A DNA stretch of 64,000 nucleotides, taken from Actinomadura sp. 7K507. Lineage in GTDB: Bacteria; Actinomycetota; Actinomycetes; Streptosporangiales; Streptosporangiaceae. The position numbers were made by a program, and so were the translations under genes. The number at the start of each line of letters is the position of its first letter. Positions within the stretch are counted from its first letter, which is position 1. The notes under the pieces were generated by a model. The model had not been told where the DNA came from and did not search any database. It worked only from the letters and a program-made list of their open reading frames with translations. Shown piece by piece: positions 28,100-35,750 of this stretch. The stretch spans positions 1-64,000 of the forward strand of contig NZ_SMKK01000012.1 in NCBI RefSeq assembly GCF_004348425.1, given 5' to 3'.

Positions 28100-29530
28100 A
28101 TGGACATCGCGATCATCGGGGCGGGAGCCGCGGCCGTCGGGCTGCTGGACGCCCTCGCCCCCGAGGCAGTGGACTCCGTGACCGTGCTCGAGCCCGCGCC
28201 GCTACCGTGGCGCGGCCGCCCCTACCAGCCCGACCTGGATTCCGTGCTCGTCAACGTCCCTCCGGAGATCATGTCGATCCGGTTCGGCGACCGCGCCCAT
28301 TACGCGCGCTGGCTGGAGCGGCACGCGCCCGGCGCCTACCGGGACGAGCGGCTCGGACAGCCGATCCCGCCGCGCGCCGTTTACGGGAGGTACCTGGAGG
28401 ACACGGCGGAGGAGGCCCTCGCCCGATTCGGCCGCGCCCAGGTCGTCCGGGCGGCCGTGACGGACGTATCGCCGGGCGAGCGCCTGACCGTGCGGACCGT
28501 GGACGGGCGACGGTACGCCGCCGACCGGATCGCGCTCTGCGTGGGCGGCGGCACCCCCCTCGACCACTACGGCCTCACGGGCGCGCCGGGCTTCGTGGCC
28601 GATCCGTACCCGCTCGAACGGACCCTCGCAGAGATCCCGCCCGGACGGCACGTGGCGGTCGTCGGGGCGGGCCTGACCGCCGTCGACATCGTGGTGTCCC
28701 TGGCCGCACGCGGGCACACCGGCGGGATCAGCCTGGTGTCGCGGAGCGGGACGCTCCCGTACGTCTGGCAGCGTCCCGTCGAGACCGCCGTCCGCCACCT
28801 GACGCCCGCAGGGGTGGGGTCGCTGCGTGGGCCGGTGACGCTGGACCGCCTGATCGGCCTGATCCGCACGGAGCTCGCGGAGCACGGAGAGGACTGGGAC
28901 GAGCTCGCCGCCCGGATCGCCGCGACCGCGGAGGCGGACCCCGTCACGAACCTGCGCGAGCAACTCGGCATGGTGGACACGCCCCTGCTCGGCCGCCGGA
29001 TCATCCAGGAGGCCGCGCACACCGCCGGCCCGGTCGCCTGGCGGCTCCTCCCCGAAGCCGACCGGGCGCGGCTCCGCTCCGGCCATTTCCGCACGATCAC
29101 CGGCCTGGCCTCACCGATGGTGCCCCACAACGCCGCGGCCCTCCTCGACCTGTTCGACGCCGGAGGGCTGCGGATATTCCCGGGCATCGAGAAGATCGAG
29201 GCCGCCCGCGGCTTCCGGATCAAGCACGCCGCGGGCACGCACACCGCCGACGTCGTGATCAACGCGGTCAACCCGCCGCCGCACGCGATCCCGAGCGCCG
29301 CCGGGTCGCTCGTCTCGTCCCTGCTCGGCCAAGGCGCGACGCGGCACCCGCACGGCGGACTCGCCGCCGACCCCGACACCGGCCGCCTCCTGGTCGGCGG
29401 ACGGCCTGACCCGTGCCTGTACGTGGTCGGCGACCTCGCGGGCGGCGGGCCGTTCCTCACCTCGGGCATCCCCGGCGTGGCCGCCCAGGCGCACCGGACG
29501 GCCCGGTCGCTCGGCGCTACTCCCCGTTGA
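28100..29530 (+). CDS. FAD/NAD(P)-binding protein (NAD-binding 9 superfamily)
   Basis: Flavoprotein of 476 aa. The N-terminal dinucleotide fold starts IAIIGAGAAAVGLLDAL; a second fold has HVAVVGAGLTAVDIVVSLA (about 190-210); a C-terminal YVVGDLAGGG contacts FAD. The family includes uncharacterised oxidoreductases related to lysine or ornithine N-hydroxylases and YdhS. Substrate unknown. Divergent from LuxR with a 121-bp gap; the 3' end overlaps the DUF3151 gene by 14 bp on the opposite strand. Confidence 0.83.
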   Translation: MDIAIIGAGAAAVGLLDALAPEAVDSVTVLEPAPLPWRGRPYQPDLDSVLVNVPPEIMSIRFGDRAHYARWLERHAPGAYRDERLGQPIPPRAVYGRYLEDTAEEALARFGRAQVVRAAVTDVSPGERLTVRTVDGRRYAADRIALCVGGGTPLDHYGLTGAPGFVADPYPLERTLAEIPPGRHVAVVGAGLTAVDIVVSLAARGHTGGISLVSRSGTLPYVWQRPVETAVRHLTPAGVGSLRGPVTLDRLIGLIRTELAEHGEDWDELAARIAATAEADPVTNLREQLGMVDTPLLGRRIIQEAAHTAGPVAWRLLPEADRARLRSGHFRTITGLASPMVPHNAAALLDLFDAGGLRIFPGIEKIEAARGFRIKHAAGTHTADVVINAVNPPPHAIPSAAGSLVSSLLGQGATRHPHGGLAADPDTGRLLVGGRPDPCLYVVGDLAGGGPFLTSGIPGVAAQAHRTARSLGATPR

Positions 29531-29930
29531 GGGTCTCGGCGGCGGTGGGGCTGCTGTCGCGGAGGAACGTCTTGCAACGCTCGGCTTCGTCGTCCTCGCC
29601 GATGGCGGCGGCGGCGCGGCCGAGGGCGTGAAGGGCGCGCAGGAAGCCGCGGTTGGCCTCGTGCTCCCACGGGACGGGACCGTGGCCCTTCCAGCCGGCG
29701 CGGCGGAGGTGGTCGAGGCCGCGGTGGTAGCCGGTGCGGGCGAAGGCATAGGAGTCGATGACGCTGCCCGCCATGAAAGCGCGGTCGGCCAGCTCGGCCC
29801 ACGCGCCGGGGTAGTCGGGGTGGCGCGCGGCGACTTCGAACGGGTCGACGCCGTTCTCCAGGGCCGTGCGGGCCTCGGTGTTGTCCGGCAGTTCGGTCGG
29901 AGGAGGGCCGCCGAGCAGGTTCTGGGTCAT
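29517..29930 (-). CDS. DUF3151 family protein
   Basis: A conserved actinobacterial protein of about 137 aa with unknown role. It shows NLLGGPPPTELP at the N-terminus, HPDYPGAWAELADRA, and a TPR-like arrangement of paired helices (AYAFARTGYHRGLD, NRGFLRALHALGRAA). Start ATG 29930 is favoured over 29939 by TACGAT ending 7 nt upstream, a leaderless arrangement. Confidence 0.85.
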   Translation of the reverse strand: MTQNLLGGPPPTELPDNTEARTALENGVDPFEVAARHPDYPGAWAELADRAFMAGSVIDSYAFARTGYHRGLDHLRRAGWKGHGPVPWEHEANRGFLRALHALGRAAAAIGEDDEAERCKTFLRDSSPTAAETLNGE

Positions 29931-29964
29931 GCGAGCCATCGTAAGCAGCCATGTCGCATCCGCA

Positions 29965-30177
29965 TCAACCCGGGTCGCGCCCGGCGGACCTGCGCTCCTT
30001 GAGCAGGCAGGCGGCCCGCCGCGCGCCCTGGGGGTCGGCCGCCGCGAGCACGTCGAGCAGCCCGTCCACGGACGAGGCCGAGACCGTCGCCCTCCACAGC
30101 CCGCGCTCGTCCCGCGTGATCGACCACTGCGGGAAGAGGTGCTGAAGCAGCAGCATCGCGACAGGCTCGTCCCTCAT
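29965..30177 (-). CDS. Small hypothetical protein downstream of the ATPase gene
   Basis: A 70-aa ORF beginning 5 bp after the HATPase stop. It has a Trp-bearing central strand (WSITRDERGLWRATVSASS) and a helical, Leu/Ala-rich C-terminus (GLLDVLAAADPQGARRAACLL). Coding bias and tight spacing suggest it is real and cotranscribed with the ATPase. I do not recognise the family; it may be an accessory of the adjacent Xre/DUF397 system. Confidence 0.6.
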   Translation of the reverse strand: MRDEPVAMLLLQHLFPQWSITRDERGLWRATVSASSVDGLLDVLAAADPQGARRAACLLKERRSAGRDPG

Positions 30178-30182
30178 GCCCG

Positions 30183-30575
30183 TCAATGCAGCTTGGCCCA
30201 CGTCGCCTTGCCGCCCTCGTCGAGAGGACGGACGCCCCACCCGCTCACCAGCTCGGCCAAGAGCGCCAGCCCACGTCCGGACGTGGCGGCGTAGTTCTCC
30301 GGCCCGATCACCGGCCGCCCCTCCCCGTCGTCCTGCACCTCCACGACCACCCGCCCGTCGTGCTCGTCCCGGAACACCCGCACGACGATCGGGCCCTCCC
30401 CGTGCCTGAAGCTGTTGGTGACCAGCTCGCAGACCACGAGCCGCCCCACGTAGTCGTCGGCGATACCCCACTCGGCGAACAGCTCGGAGAGGAACCTCCG
30501 CGCCAGCCGGGGCGCCTGGTCGGTGGGGTCGAGGACGAGCGTCGGGGTCTCCGGAGCGAGGGCCGGAGGGAACAT
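30183..30575 (-). CDS. Anti-sigma-like HATPase (SpoIIAB/RsbW family)
   Basis: A 130-aa GHKL ATP-binding domain protein: VCELVTNSFRHGEGP (N-box), VEVQDDGEGRP (G1) and SGRGLALLAELVSGWG (G2). This class includes the Streptomyces ATP-binding proteins routinely encoded next to Xre/DUF397 pairs. It would phosphorylate a STAS antagonist or bind a sigma factor. ATG 30575 with GAGGTGA about 8 nt upstream is chosen; GTG 30584 is an alternative. Divergent from the Xre gene. Confidence 0.85.
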   Translation of the reverse strand: MFPPALAPETPTLVLDPTDQAPRLARRFLSELFAEWGIADDYVGRLVVCELVTNSFRHGEGPIVVRVFRDEHDGRVVVEVQDDGEGRPVIGPENYAATSGRGLALLAELVSGWGVRPLDEGGKATWAKLH

Positions 30576-30728
30576 AAGGATCACCTCGGGGAACTCTGCG
30601 ATTGCCTGAAGCCGAGAGTCCCCTGCGGGATGATTCCGGATGAGGTAAAACGCATGGTCGCGGGCATCATTGCGACTCTGCGTTCACCATCGTTCATCGT
30701 TCGGTCATCGTCGGTCGGAGGAGACGAC

Positions 30729-31544
30729 ATGCCGCAACCCCCCAAGCGCCTGACCCCCTCGCGCGGCCCCCTGGACCTGTTCGGGTCGGAGGTGCGGCGC
30801 TACCGGCAGATGACGGGCCTGTCGCTGGCCCAACTCGCTGACCAGATCCCGTTCGCCGCGTCCACGATCGGCGACATCGAACGAGGCGAGTCGGGCTGCG
30901 ACCGCGTGTTCGCCGAGGAATGCGATCGAGTCCTGGACACCCGCGACGCCCTCGCCCACCTCCACGACGGCCTCTTCGACGGCCGCTCCGCCGCGTTCCC
31001 GGAGTTCTTCGCGGGGTGGCCCGACTACGAAACCCAGGCCGAAACCCTGCGGGCCTATCAGCCGCTCGTGGTCGACGGCCTGCTCCAGACGCCGGGCTAT
31101 GCCGAAGTACTCCTGTACGGCGACGAGCAAGCCGTACAGGGCCGGATGGACCGGCAGGTCGTTCTCACCAGGAATGAACCGTCGCCACCGAGGCTGATCT
31201 ACCTACTCCCGGAACGGGTACTGCGCTCACGGGTCGGTACCGCCGAGGTGATGTACGAACAGCTTCACCGGCTTGCCGACGCCGTGTCGCCGCGCCTGTC
31301 CGTCCAGGTGATTCCGGACGGCGCTCCCCATCCGGGCAACTCGGGAGCGTTCGTCCTCGCGACCCTGCCCGGAGACTCGCGGATCGCCTACACTTCGTCC
31401 GAGCCGCGCGGCAGGATTCTGGATGGGCGGTCCGACCTCGAACGACTGCACGAGCGGTTCGCGGACATCGCCACATACGCGCTTCCGGCCGAGCTGTCGG
31501 CGGTGCTGATCAGGGAGATCGCAGACGAACTATGGAAGCCATGA
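30729..31544 (+). CDS. Xre-family regulator with DUF5753 ligand-like domain
   Basis: A 271-aa WhiJ-like regulator. The N-terminal helix-turn-helix (about 22-75: YRQMTGLSLAQLADQIPFAASTIGDIERGE) is followed by a DUF5753 domain (about 95-265: AYQPLVVDGLLQTPGYAEVLL, RQVVLTRNEPSPPRLIYLLPERVLR). Such proteins pair with a DUF397 protein in development and antibiotic control in Streptomyces, and some pairs have been proposed as toxin-antitoxin modules. GGAGGAG precedes ATG 30729. Its stop overlaps DUF397 in an ATGA junction. Confidence 0.92.
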   Translation: MPQPPKRLTPSRGPLDLFGSEVRRYRQMTGLSLAQLADQIPFAASTIGDIERGESGCDRVFAEECDRVLDTRDALAHLHDGLFDGRSAAFPEFFAGWPDYETQAETLRAYQPLVVDGLLQTPGYAEVLLYGDEQAVQGRMDRQVVLTRNEPSPPRLIYLLPERVLRSRVGTAEVMYEQLHRLADAVSPRLSVQVIPDGAPHPGNSGAFVLATLPGDSRIAYTSSEPRGRILDGRSDLERLHERFADIATYALPAELSAVLIREIADELWKP

Positions 31545-31720
31545 CCCCCCGCCTCGCATGGCGTAAGAGCACCTACAGCAGCTCGCAGGGAGACCACTGC
31601 ATCGAACTGGCCGAGCTGGGCAAGGCTGTTGGCATCCGTGACAGCAAGGACCCGGACGGCCCGAAGCTGGTCGTCGGTCGGGCTGCCTTCCGTGCATTGG
31701 TGGCGGACCTGAAGCGCTGA
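31541..31720 (+). CDS. DUF397 protein
   Basis: A 59-aa DUF397 protein with the family pattern WRKSTYSSSQGDHCIELA, VGIRDSKDPDGPKL and FRALVADLK. ATG 31541 overlaps the Xre stop (ATGA), implying coupled translation; ATG 31532 is a longer option. Usually modulates the partner Xre protein, and may be the effector or toxin-like half of the pair. Confidence 0.93.
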   Translation: MTPRLAWRKSTYSSSQGDHCIELAELGKAVGIRDSKDPDGPKLVVGRAAFRALVADLKR

Positions 31721-31736
31721 CTCGGTTTCCGCATGA

Positions 31737-31903
31737 CTACCGTGGAATCGGGCTGAAGGCACCCAAGCCGCCGGGGCCCGGTGCCCAGGACTCGTCCCGC
31801 ACGATGAGCCGCGGGTGACGGCCGAGCAGGTCGACGAGGACGGTTTCGCGGTGGTGCTGATCCGCCACGGGCAGGGCCCCTGCAGACCGGCCGAACACGA
31901 ATG
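31737..31903 (-). pseudogene. Possible remnant of a protein-coding gene
   Basis: A 184-bp spacer between DUF397 and the hydrolase. On the minus strand it has a stop at 31737 preceded by about 50 sense codons with strong GC3 bias (including DLLGRHPRLIVRDESWAPG), but no start. It could be the 3' fragment of a lost gene. A short opposite-strand frame is also biased, so the call is weak. Confidence 0.25.
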
Positions 31904-31904
31904 A

Positions 31905-32870
31905 TCAGGGCGAGTCTTCCGCAGCGGCCAGCCACTGGCCGACCGCCGTGACGTAGCCGCCGGACGCTTCCAGCGGCAGAAGATGCCCGGCCGTCGCGAA
32001 TACGCACCGTTCCCAGTCGGGTCGGCGTCTGGCCAGTTCGTCGATCGTGCTTTGGGGGATGAGGGGGTCCTGGTCACCCCAGAGCAGCAGCGCGGGCGCG
32101 CTCATGTCGGCGATCGCCTGGTGGATGGGCCGCTGGTCGATGAACAAGGCCGATATCACCGAGGCGAAGGCGGTGACGGCATCCCCGAGCCGCTGCGGTT
32201 GCGCGCTGCGCACTTCGGCGCTCAGCAGTGCGGTCATTTCCGGTGACAACCACGACAGGTCGCCACCGGCGGACGTGCCACCCGGCCGGTCGCCCGACTC
32301 GGTGACCATTTTCAACTTGAGGTCGAGCAGGCGTCGACCGGTCAGGCGCAGCACTGCCCGCGCGGCCGGAGGCCCGATTGCCAGGCCCAGCCTGCCCGCG
32401 GTGCGCCAGAACAGCACCTCGTCGGCGGGCAGCGGACCGGGCAGTGCGGGAGCCGCGAGCACGACCCGTCCGACCCGTTCGGGGGCCGAACCGGCGAACA
32501 GCACCGCCACCAGCGCACCCATGGACCAACCATGGACGACCGCGTCCTGGACGCCCAGCCGGGCGGCGAAGGCTCTCAGGAAGCGTGCGTTCGGCGCGGC
32601 CTTGGCCGCCCGAGGGTGGGGCGAGACGGTGTGGCCGAACAACGTTCCCGGCAGATCGGGGGCGACGACCGGCCCGAGCGTCCTCAGCGGCGCGATGAGG
32701 TCCAGCAACATCGACGCGCTGCCCGCCATCGGGTGGATCAGCAGATGGGTGGGCCCCGCCTGGCCGGCGTCGGTGCTCAGATAGTGCACGCTGGTTCCGC
32801 AGACGTCGATCTCCTGGCTGCGGATCCCGGCCCACCGCGGGGACAGCACCCCCCAGTCGGCCTGGCGCAT
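31905..32870 (-). CDS. Alpha/beta hydrolase
   Basis: A 321-aa alpha/beta hydrolase. Signatures: LLIHPMAGSASM oxyanion region, VVAPDLPG, nucleophile elbow HGWSMGALVA (Ser near 116), LLLWGDQDPLIP with acid Asp, and FATAGHLLPLEASG with His. ATG 32870 is preceded by GGAGGAAGT. It lies 130 bp downstream of the TetR gene on the same strand, but a transposase fragment sits between, so control by TetR is uncertain. Confidence 0.87.
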   Translation of the reverse strand: MRQADWGVLSPRWAGIRSQEIDVCGTSVHYLSTDAGQAGPTHLLIHPMAGSASMLLDLIAPLRTLGPVVAPDLPGTLFGHTVSPHPRAAKAAPNARFLRAFAARLGVQDAVVHGWSMGALVAVLFAGSAPERVGRVVLAAPALPGPLPADEVLFWRTAGRLGLAIGPPAARAVLRLTGRRLLDLKLKMVTESGDRPGGTSAGGDLSWLSPEMTALLSAEVRSAQPQRLGDAVTAFASVISALFIDQRPIHQAIADMSAPALLLWGDQDPLIPQSTIDELARRRPDWERCVFATAGHLLPLEASGGYVTAVGQWLAAAEDSP

Positions 32871-32882
32871 ACTTCCTCCTCC

Positions 32883-32998
32883 ACTTCGTTGATGAGCAGG
32901 AGCCCGCGCCAGGCCAACGTCCCACGAACCGTCCGACGATGCACCCGGTACTTCTTGGCCAACGCCCGCACCAGGTGCTCCCGGGCAGCCGCAGCGTC
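32883..32998 (-). mobile_element. Transposase fragment (IS21/IstA-like helix-turn-helix)
   Basis: About 38 minus-strand codons without start or stop read REHLVRALAKKYRVHRRTVRG and onward, matching the first helix-turn-helix of IstA-type transposases. The rest of the element is missing. The debris separates TetR from the hydrolase and supplies part of the hydrolase leader. Confidence 0.5.
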
Positions 32999-33622
32999 TC
33001 ACCCCTGCCCCATGGTCAGGTAGCGGGTGAGCATGTTGACGAGTTCGTTTTCGAAGCGGTCGGAGTCCTCGGGGGGTCCGTTGACGTAGACGCGGTGGAC
33101 GAGGGACTCGATGGTGTTCACCACCAGGCGGGCGGCCATGGGGATGTCGGTGACGGTGACCTCGGGGTCGGCGGTGAGCAGTGCGGTCGCGGCGGTGATG
33201 GCGTTCTGCTCGGCGGTGTGCAGGAACTCCAGCAGCTCGGGCGGGCGGGGCGCCTGCTCGAACAGGACGCGGTGCAAGGCCGGGTCGTCGCGATGGTTGT
33301 CGGCGGCGGCGCGGACGAACAGCCGGATCTTGCCTTCGAGGGACTCCGGCAGGGGGACGCCGTCCATGTGTTGCTGGACGGCGGCGATCCCCTCGCGGGC
33401 GTGCGCGGTGGCCAGCTCGACCAGGATGGCGTCCTTGTTCGGGAAGTACTGGTAGAGCGAGCCGATCGAGTGACCGGCGGCCTCGGCGATGCGGTTGGTG
33501 GTGCCCGCGGCGTACCCGTACTCGGAGAAAACGCGAGCAGCCGCCGCCAGCAGCCGCTCCCGGGTGTCGAGCGCCCGCTGCTGTCCTGGCTGCTTCCTGG
33601 GCCGCAGCCTCTTGTCCGCCAC
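32999..33622 (-). CDS. TetR-family transcriptional regulator
   Basis: A 207-aa TetR repressor. The N-terminal helix-turn-helix contains RERLLAAAARVFSEYGYAAGTTNRIAEAAGHSIGSLYQYFPNKDAIL; the C-terminal ligand-binding region runs about 85-207. GTG 33622 is chosen for GGAGG 8 nt upstream. Divergent from the ICMT-like gene across a 107-bp region holding a double palindrome, its likely operator. Confidence 0.92.
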   Translation of the reverse strand: MADKRLRPRKQPGQQRALDTRERLLAAAARVFSEYGYAAGTTNRIAEAAGHSIGSLYQYFPNKDAILVELATAHAREGIAAVQQHMDGVPLPESLEGKIRLFVRAAADNHRDDPALHRVLFEQAPRPPELLEFLHTAEQNAITAATALLTADPEVTVTDIPMAARLVVNTIESLVHRVYVNGPPEDSDRFENELVNMLTRYLTMGQG

Positions 33623-33659
33623 CGTCACGACCTCCGGAAAAGCGAGTAGCCAGCAAGCC

Positions 33660-33680
33660 GAGCAATTGCTCACAATTGTG
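33660..33680. promoter_or_regulatory. Double palindromic operator between tetR and the methyltransferase gene
   Basis: GAGCAATTGCTC (33660-33671) overlaps CACAATTGTG (33671-33680) by one base, their centres 10 bp (one helical turn) apart. Direct repeats GCAAGCC flank them at 33653 and 33681. The arrangement suits two TetR dimers on one site. Confidence 0.7.
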
Positions 33681-33729
33681 GCAAGCCAGGCCTGGCCGTC
33701 AACCTCGTCCCCCTTCTCTGGAGGTACTC

Positions 33730-34344
33730 GTGGCCGTCTTCGCACTGGCGATCTGGGTGGTCTGGGCTCTGCTGGCCTTCGGGCTGCGCGGCTGGATCCA
33801 ATGGCGTCGCACCGGCGATGCGGGTTTTCGCGGCATCGGATGGGCGCCTGGCGCCGTGCACTGGTGGGCAGGCGTCCTGGTCGTGGCCGGTTTCGTGCTC
33901 GGCGCCGCGGGACCGATGGCGGCCCTCGCGGGCATGGAGGCCGTCACCGTCCTGGACCACGCCTTCGTACGGGGCGGCGGGGCCGTGGTCGCGCTCGGCG
34001 GTGCGGCCGGCACGGTGGCGGCGCAGCTGTCGATGGGCGCGTCCTGGCGGGTCGGCGTCGACGAGGCCGAACGCACCGAACTGGTCACGGCCGGAGTGTT
34101 CGCGCTGGCCCGGAACCCGATCTTCACCGCGATGATCGTCACGGTCGCGGGCCTGACCGCGATGGTGCCCAACCCGGTGGCGCTGGGCGGCCTGGCCGTG
34201 ACGGTCGTGGCGATCGAGCTGCAGGTCCGCGCCGTCGAGGAGCCGTACCTGCGACGCGTCCACGGCGACGCCTACGCACGGTACGCCGCGACCGTCGGCC
34301 GATTCCTCCCCGGCATCGGCCGCCACGACCTCAGCCACAGCTGA
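33730..34344 (+). CDS. Isoprenylcysteine methyltransferase-like membrane protein
   Basis: A 204-aa integral membrane protein with four or five hydrophobic segments (about 2-20, 44-66, 82-102, 135-160). The C-terminal ICMT/PEMT signature is GVFALARNPIF, IELQVRAVEEPYLRRVHGDAYARYAATVGRFLP. These enzymes methylate small or lipid substrates with SAM. GTG 33730 has GGAGG upstream. Likely a target of the divergent TetR repressor. Confidence 0.85.
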   Translation: MAVFALAIWVVWALLAFGLRGWIQWRRTGDAGFRGIGWAPGAVHWWAGVLVVAGFVLGAAGPMAALAGMEAVTVLDHAFVRGGGAVVALGGAAGTVAAQLSMGASWRVGVDEAERTELVTAGVFALARNPIFTAMIVTVAGLTAMVPNPVALGGLAVTVVAIELQVRAVEEPYLRRVHGDAYARYAATVGRFLPGIGRHDLSHS

Positions 34345-34417
34345 ACCGCAGCGCCGCCGCCGCCCCACCAGGGTCGCTGACCGGGCCGATCTCAAGCTCG
34401 AACCAGTGGGTGCTCAT
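34331..34417 (-). CDS. Possible 28-aa small protein
   Basis: ATG 34417 follows a strong Shine-Dalgarno (GAAGGAGGGA, 5-nt spacer). The 28-residue product starts MSTHWFELEIGPVSD. Its 3' end overlaps the ICMT-like gene by 14 bp antisense. The TGATG junction with an upstream open frame hints at a decayed small operon after the GNAT gene. No homology recognised; weak call. Confidence 0.3.
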   Translation of the reverse strand: MSTHWFELEIGPVSDPGGAAAALRFSCG

Positions 34418-34543
34418 CAATCCCTCCTTCTCCTGGCGTGCGGTCGCCTTGGCGTCGTGCTGCCGCATCCGCCTCCGGATCTTCGCAGATCATCCGGCAG
34501 TGCCTCGGTGAATGCGAGGACCAGGTCGGCGCCGTCGCTGGCC

Positions 34544-35068
34544 TCAGCGGATGGGCGCACTGGTGAGTGGTAGGTGGAAGTGGGCGGCGTTGCCATCGCG
34601 GGTCGGGTGGGCGGTGGGCCAGCCGTGGTGGATGAAGTGGAGCGCCGGCCGGTTGGTGAGGACGACGTCCGCGTCGAACTCGGTGATGCCGCGGCGTTCC
34701 GCGAGTCGGGCCAGGTAGGTCACCAGGACGGAGCCCAGGCCGCGGCGCTGCCAGGGGTCGGTGATCAGGAGGGCCAAGTCGGCGCACCAGGGCCGCTTCC
34801 TGTTGCGGATGTACTCGGCGGTCCCGATGACCTCGTCGCCGTCCAGGGCCACCAGGGCGTCGCGGTCCCAGTGGTCCACGTTGTCGAGCAGGCCGAGGTA
34901 GTGGTCGGGGATGCGGGGCGTGCCGGAGAAGAAGCGCGTGTAGAGGCTTGCGGAGGAGAGCTGCTCCGACATCCGGTGGACGCGGTCGCGGTCGGTGATC
35001 CCGTACGGGCGGATACGGACGTCGTCCAGGTCAATGTGGGCGGCGGTGCGCACATCGAGTTGCTTCAT
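34544..35068 (-). CDS. GNAT-family N-acetyltransferase
   Basis: A 174-aa GNAT protein. The acetyl-CoA site is LLITDPWQRRGLGSVLVTYLARLAERRGI (motif A, Q/RxxGxG/A form). N-terminal IRIRPYGITDRD and RMSEQLSSASLYTRFFSG match the GNAT domains of the Pat/YfiQ protein-lysine acetyltransferase type. A small-molecule or protein acceptor cannot be told apart. A GTTGC/GCAAC palindrome lies 22 bp upstream of the start. Confidence 0.88.
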   Translation of the reverse strand: MKQLDVRTAAHIDLDDVRIRPYGITDRDRVHRMSEQLSSASLYTRFFSGTPRIPDHYLGLLDNVDHWDRDALVALDGDEVIGTAEYIRNRKRPWCADLALLITDPWQRRGLGSVLVTYLARLAERRGITEFDADVVLTNRPALHFIHHGWPTAHPTRDGNAAHFHLPLTSAPIR

Positions 35069-35090
35069 GAAACTTATTGGATCGCAGAAA

Positions 35091-35105
35091 GTTGCGTGAA
35101 GCAAC
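35091..35105. promoter_or_regulatory. GTTGC/GCAAC inverted repeat upstream of GNAT gene
   Basis: Five-base arms GTTGC and GCAAC separated by GTGAA, between the GNAT start and the reductase stop. The same arms recur at 35687-35697 with a 1-bp spacer, so both may be sites for one regulator, conceivably the neighbouring HxlR. Confidence 0.4.
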
Positions 35106-35118
35106 CCGAGGGCGACGT

Positions 35119-35664
35119 CTACTTCGCCGCCGGGGCGTAGGAGAGGTGGACGACGCCGTTGGCGTAGACGTCGTGGGTCTGCAGGGCCAGCCGGGTCTCG
35201 TCCTCGCGCCAGAGCCGGTCGCCCTTGCCGAGTGCGACCGGGAAGACGAACAGGTGCAGCTCGTCGATCAGGCCGTCGGCGAGCAGCCCGCGCACCAGCC
35301 GCCCGCTGCCGGAGATGTAGATCTTGCCGTCGTGCTCGTCCTTGAGCTCGCGGATCGCGTCGGCGTCGTAGGCGCCGAGCGCGGTGGTGTTCGCCCATTC
35401 CTCGACGAGGGGCTGAGCGCCGACGACGTACTTCCGCGTCTCGTTGAAGAACGGAGCGCCCGGGTCGTCCTCGGGGGTGCGGTCGCGCCAGGCCGGCGCG
35501 AACATCTCGTACGTCGTCCGTCCCAGCAGGATCGCGGTCGCGTCGCCGGTGAGCGCGCCGATGGTCTCGCCCATCTGCGGGTCGAAGCCGTAGTCGAAGG
35601 TCCAGCTCGGGTCCTCGAAAACGCCGTCGAGGGAGATGAACTCGTGTACTGCGATGGTGGCCAT
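35119..35664 (-). CDS. RibD C-terminal/dihydrofolate reductase family protein
   Basis: A 181-aa NADPH-dependent reductase-fold protein: HEFISLDGVFEDP at the N-terminus, AILLGRTTYEMFAP, KIYISGSGRLVRGLLADGLIDELHLFVFPVALGKGDRL. This family resembles YyaP/YwjB-type reductases rather than true DHFR. Substrate unknown. AAGGAG precedes ATG 35664. The HxlR gene is immediately upstream on the same strand. Confidence 0.88.
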   Translation of the reverse strand: MATIAVHEFISLDGVFEDPSWTFDYGFDPQMGETIGALTGDATAILLGRTTYEMFAPAWRDRTPEDDPGAPFFNETRKYVVGAQPLVEEWANTTALGAYDADAIRELKDEHDGKIYISGSGRLVRGLLADGLIDELHLFVFPVALGKGDRLWREDETRLALQTHDVYANGVVHLSYAPAAK

Positions 35665-35686
35665 GTCGATAACTCCTTTGCCAGGT

Positions 35687-35697
35687 GTTGCCGCAAC
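35687..35697. promoter_or_regulatory. GTTGC-C-GCAAC palindrome upstream of reductase gene
   Basis: An 11-bp palindrome 23 bp before the reductase start. It shares arms with the site at 35091-35105, at the other end of the reductase gene. Confidence 0.4.
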
Positions 35698-35750
35698 TGC
35701 GATACCCCTACTGACCGGTGCCGACGGGGAAAGTCATCGCGCGTTGCGGG

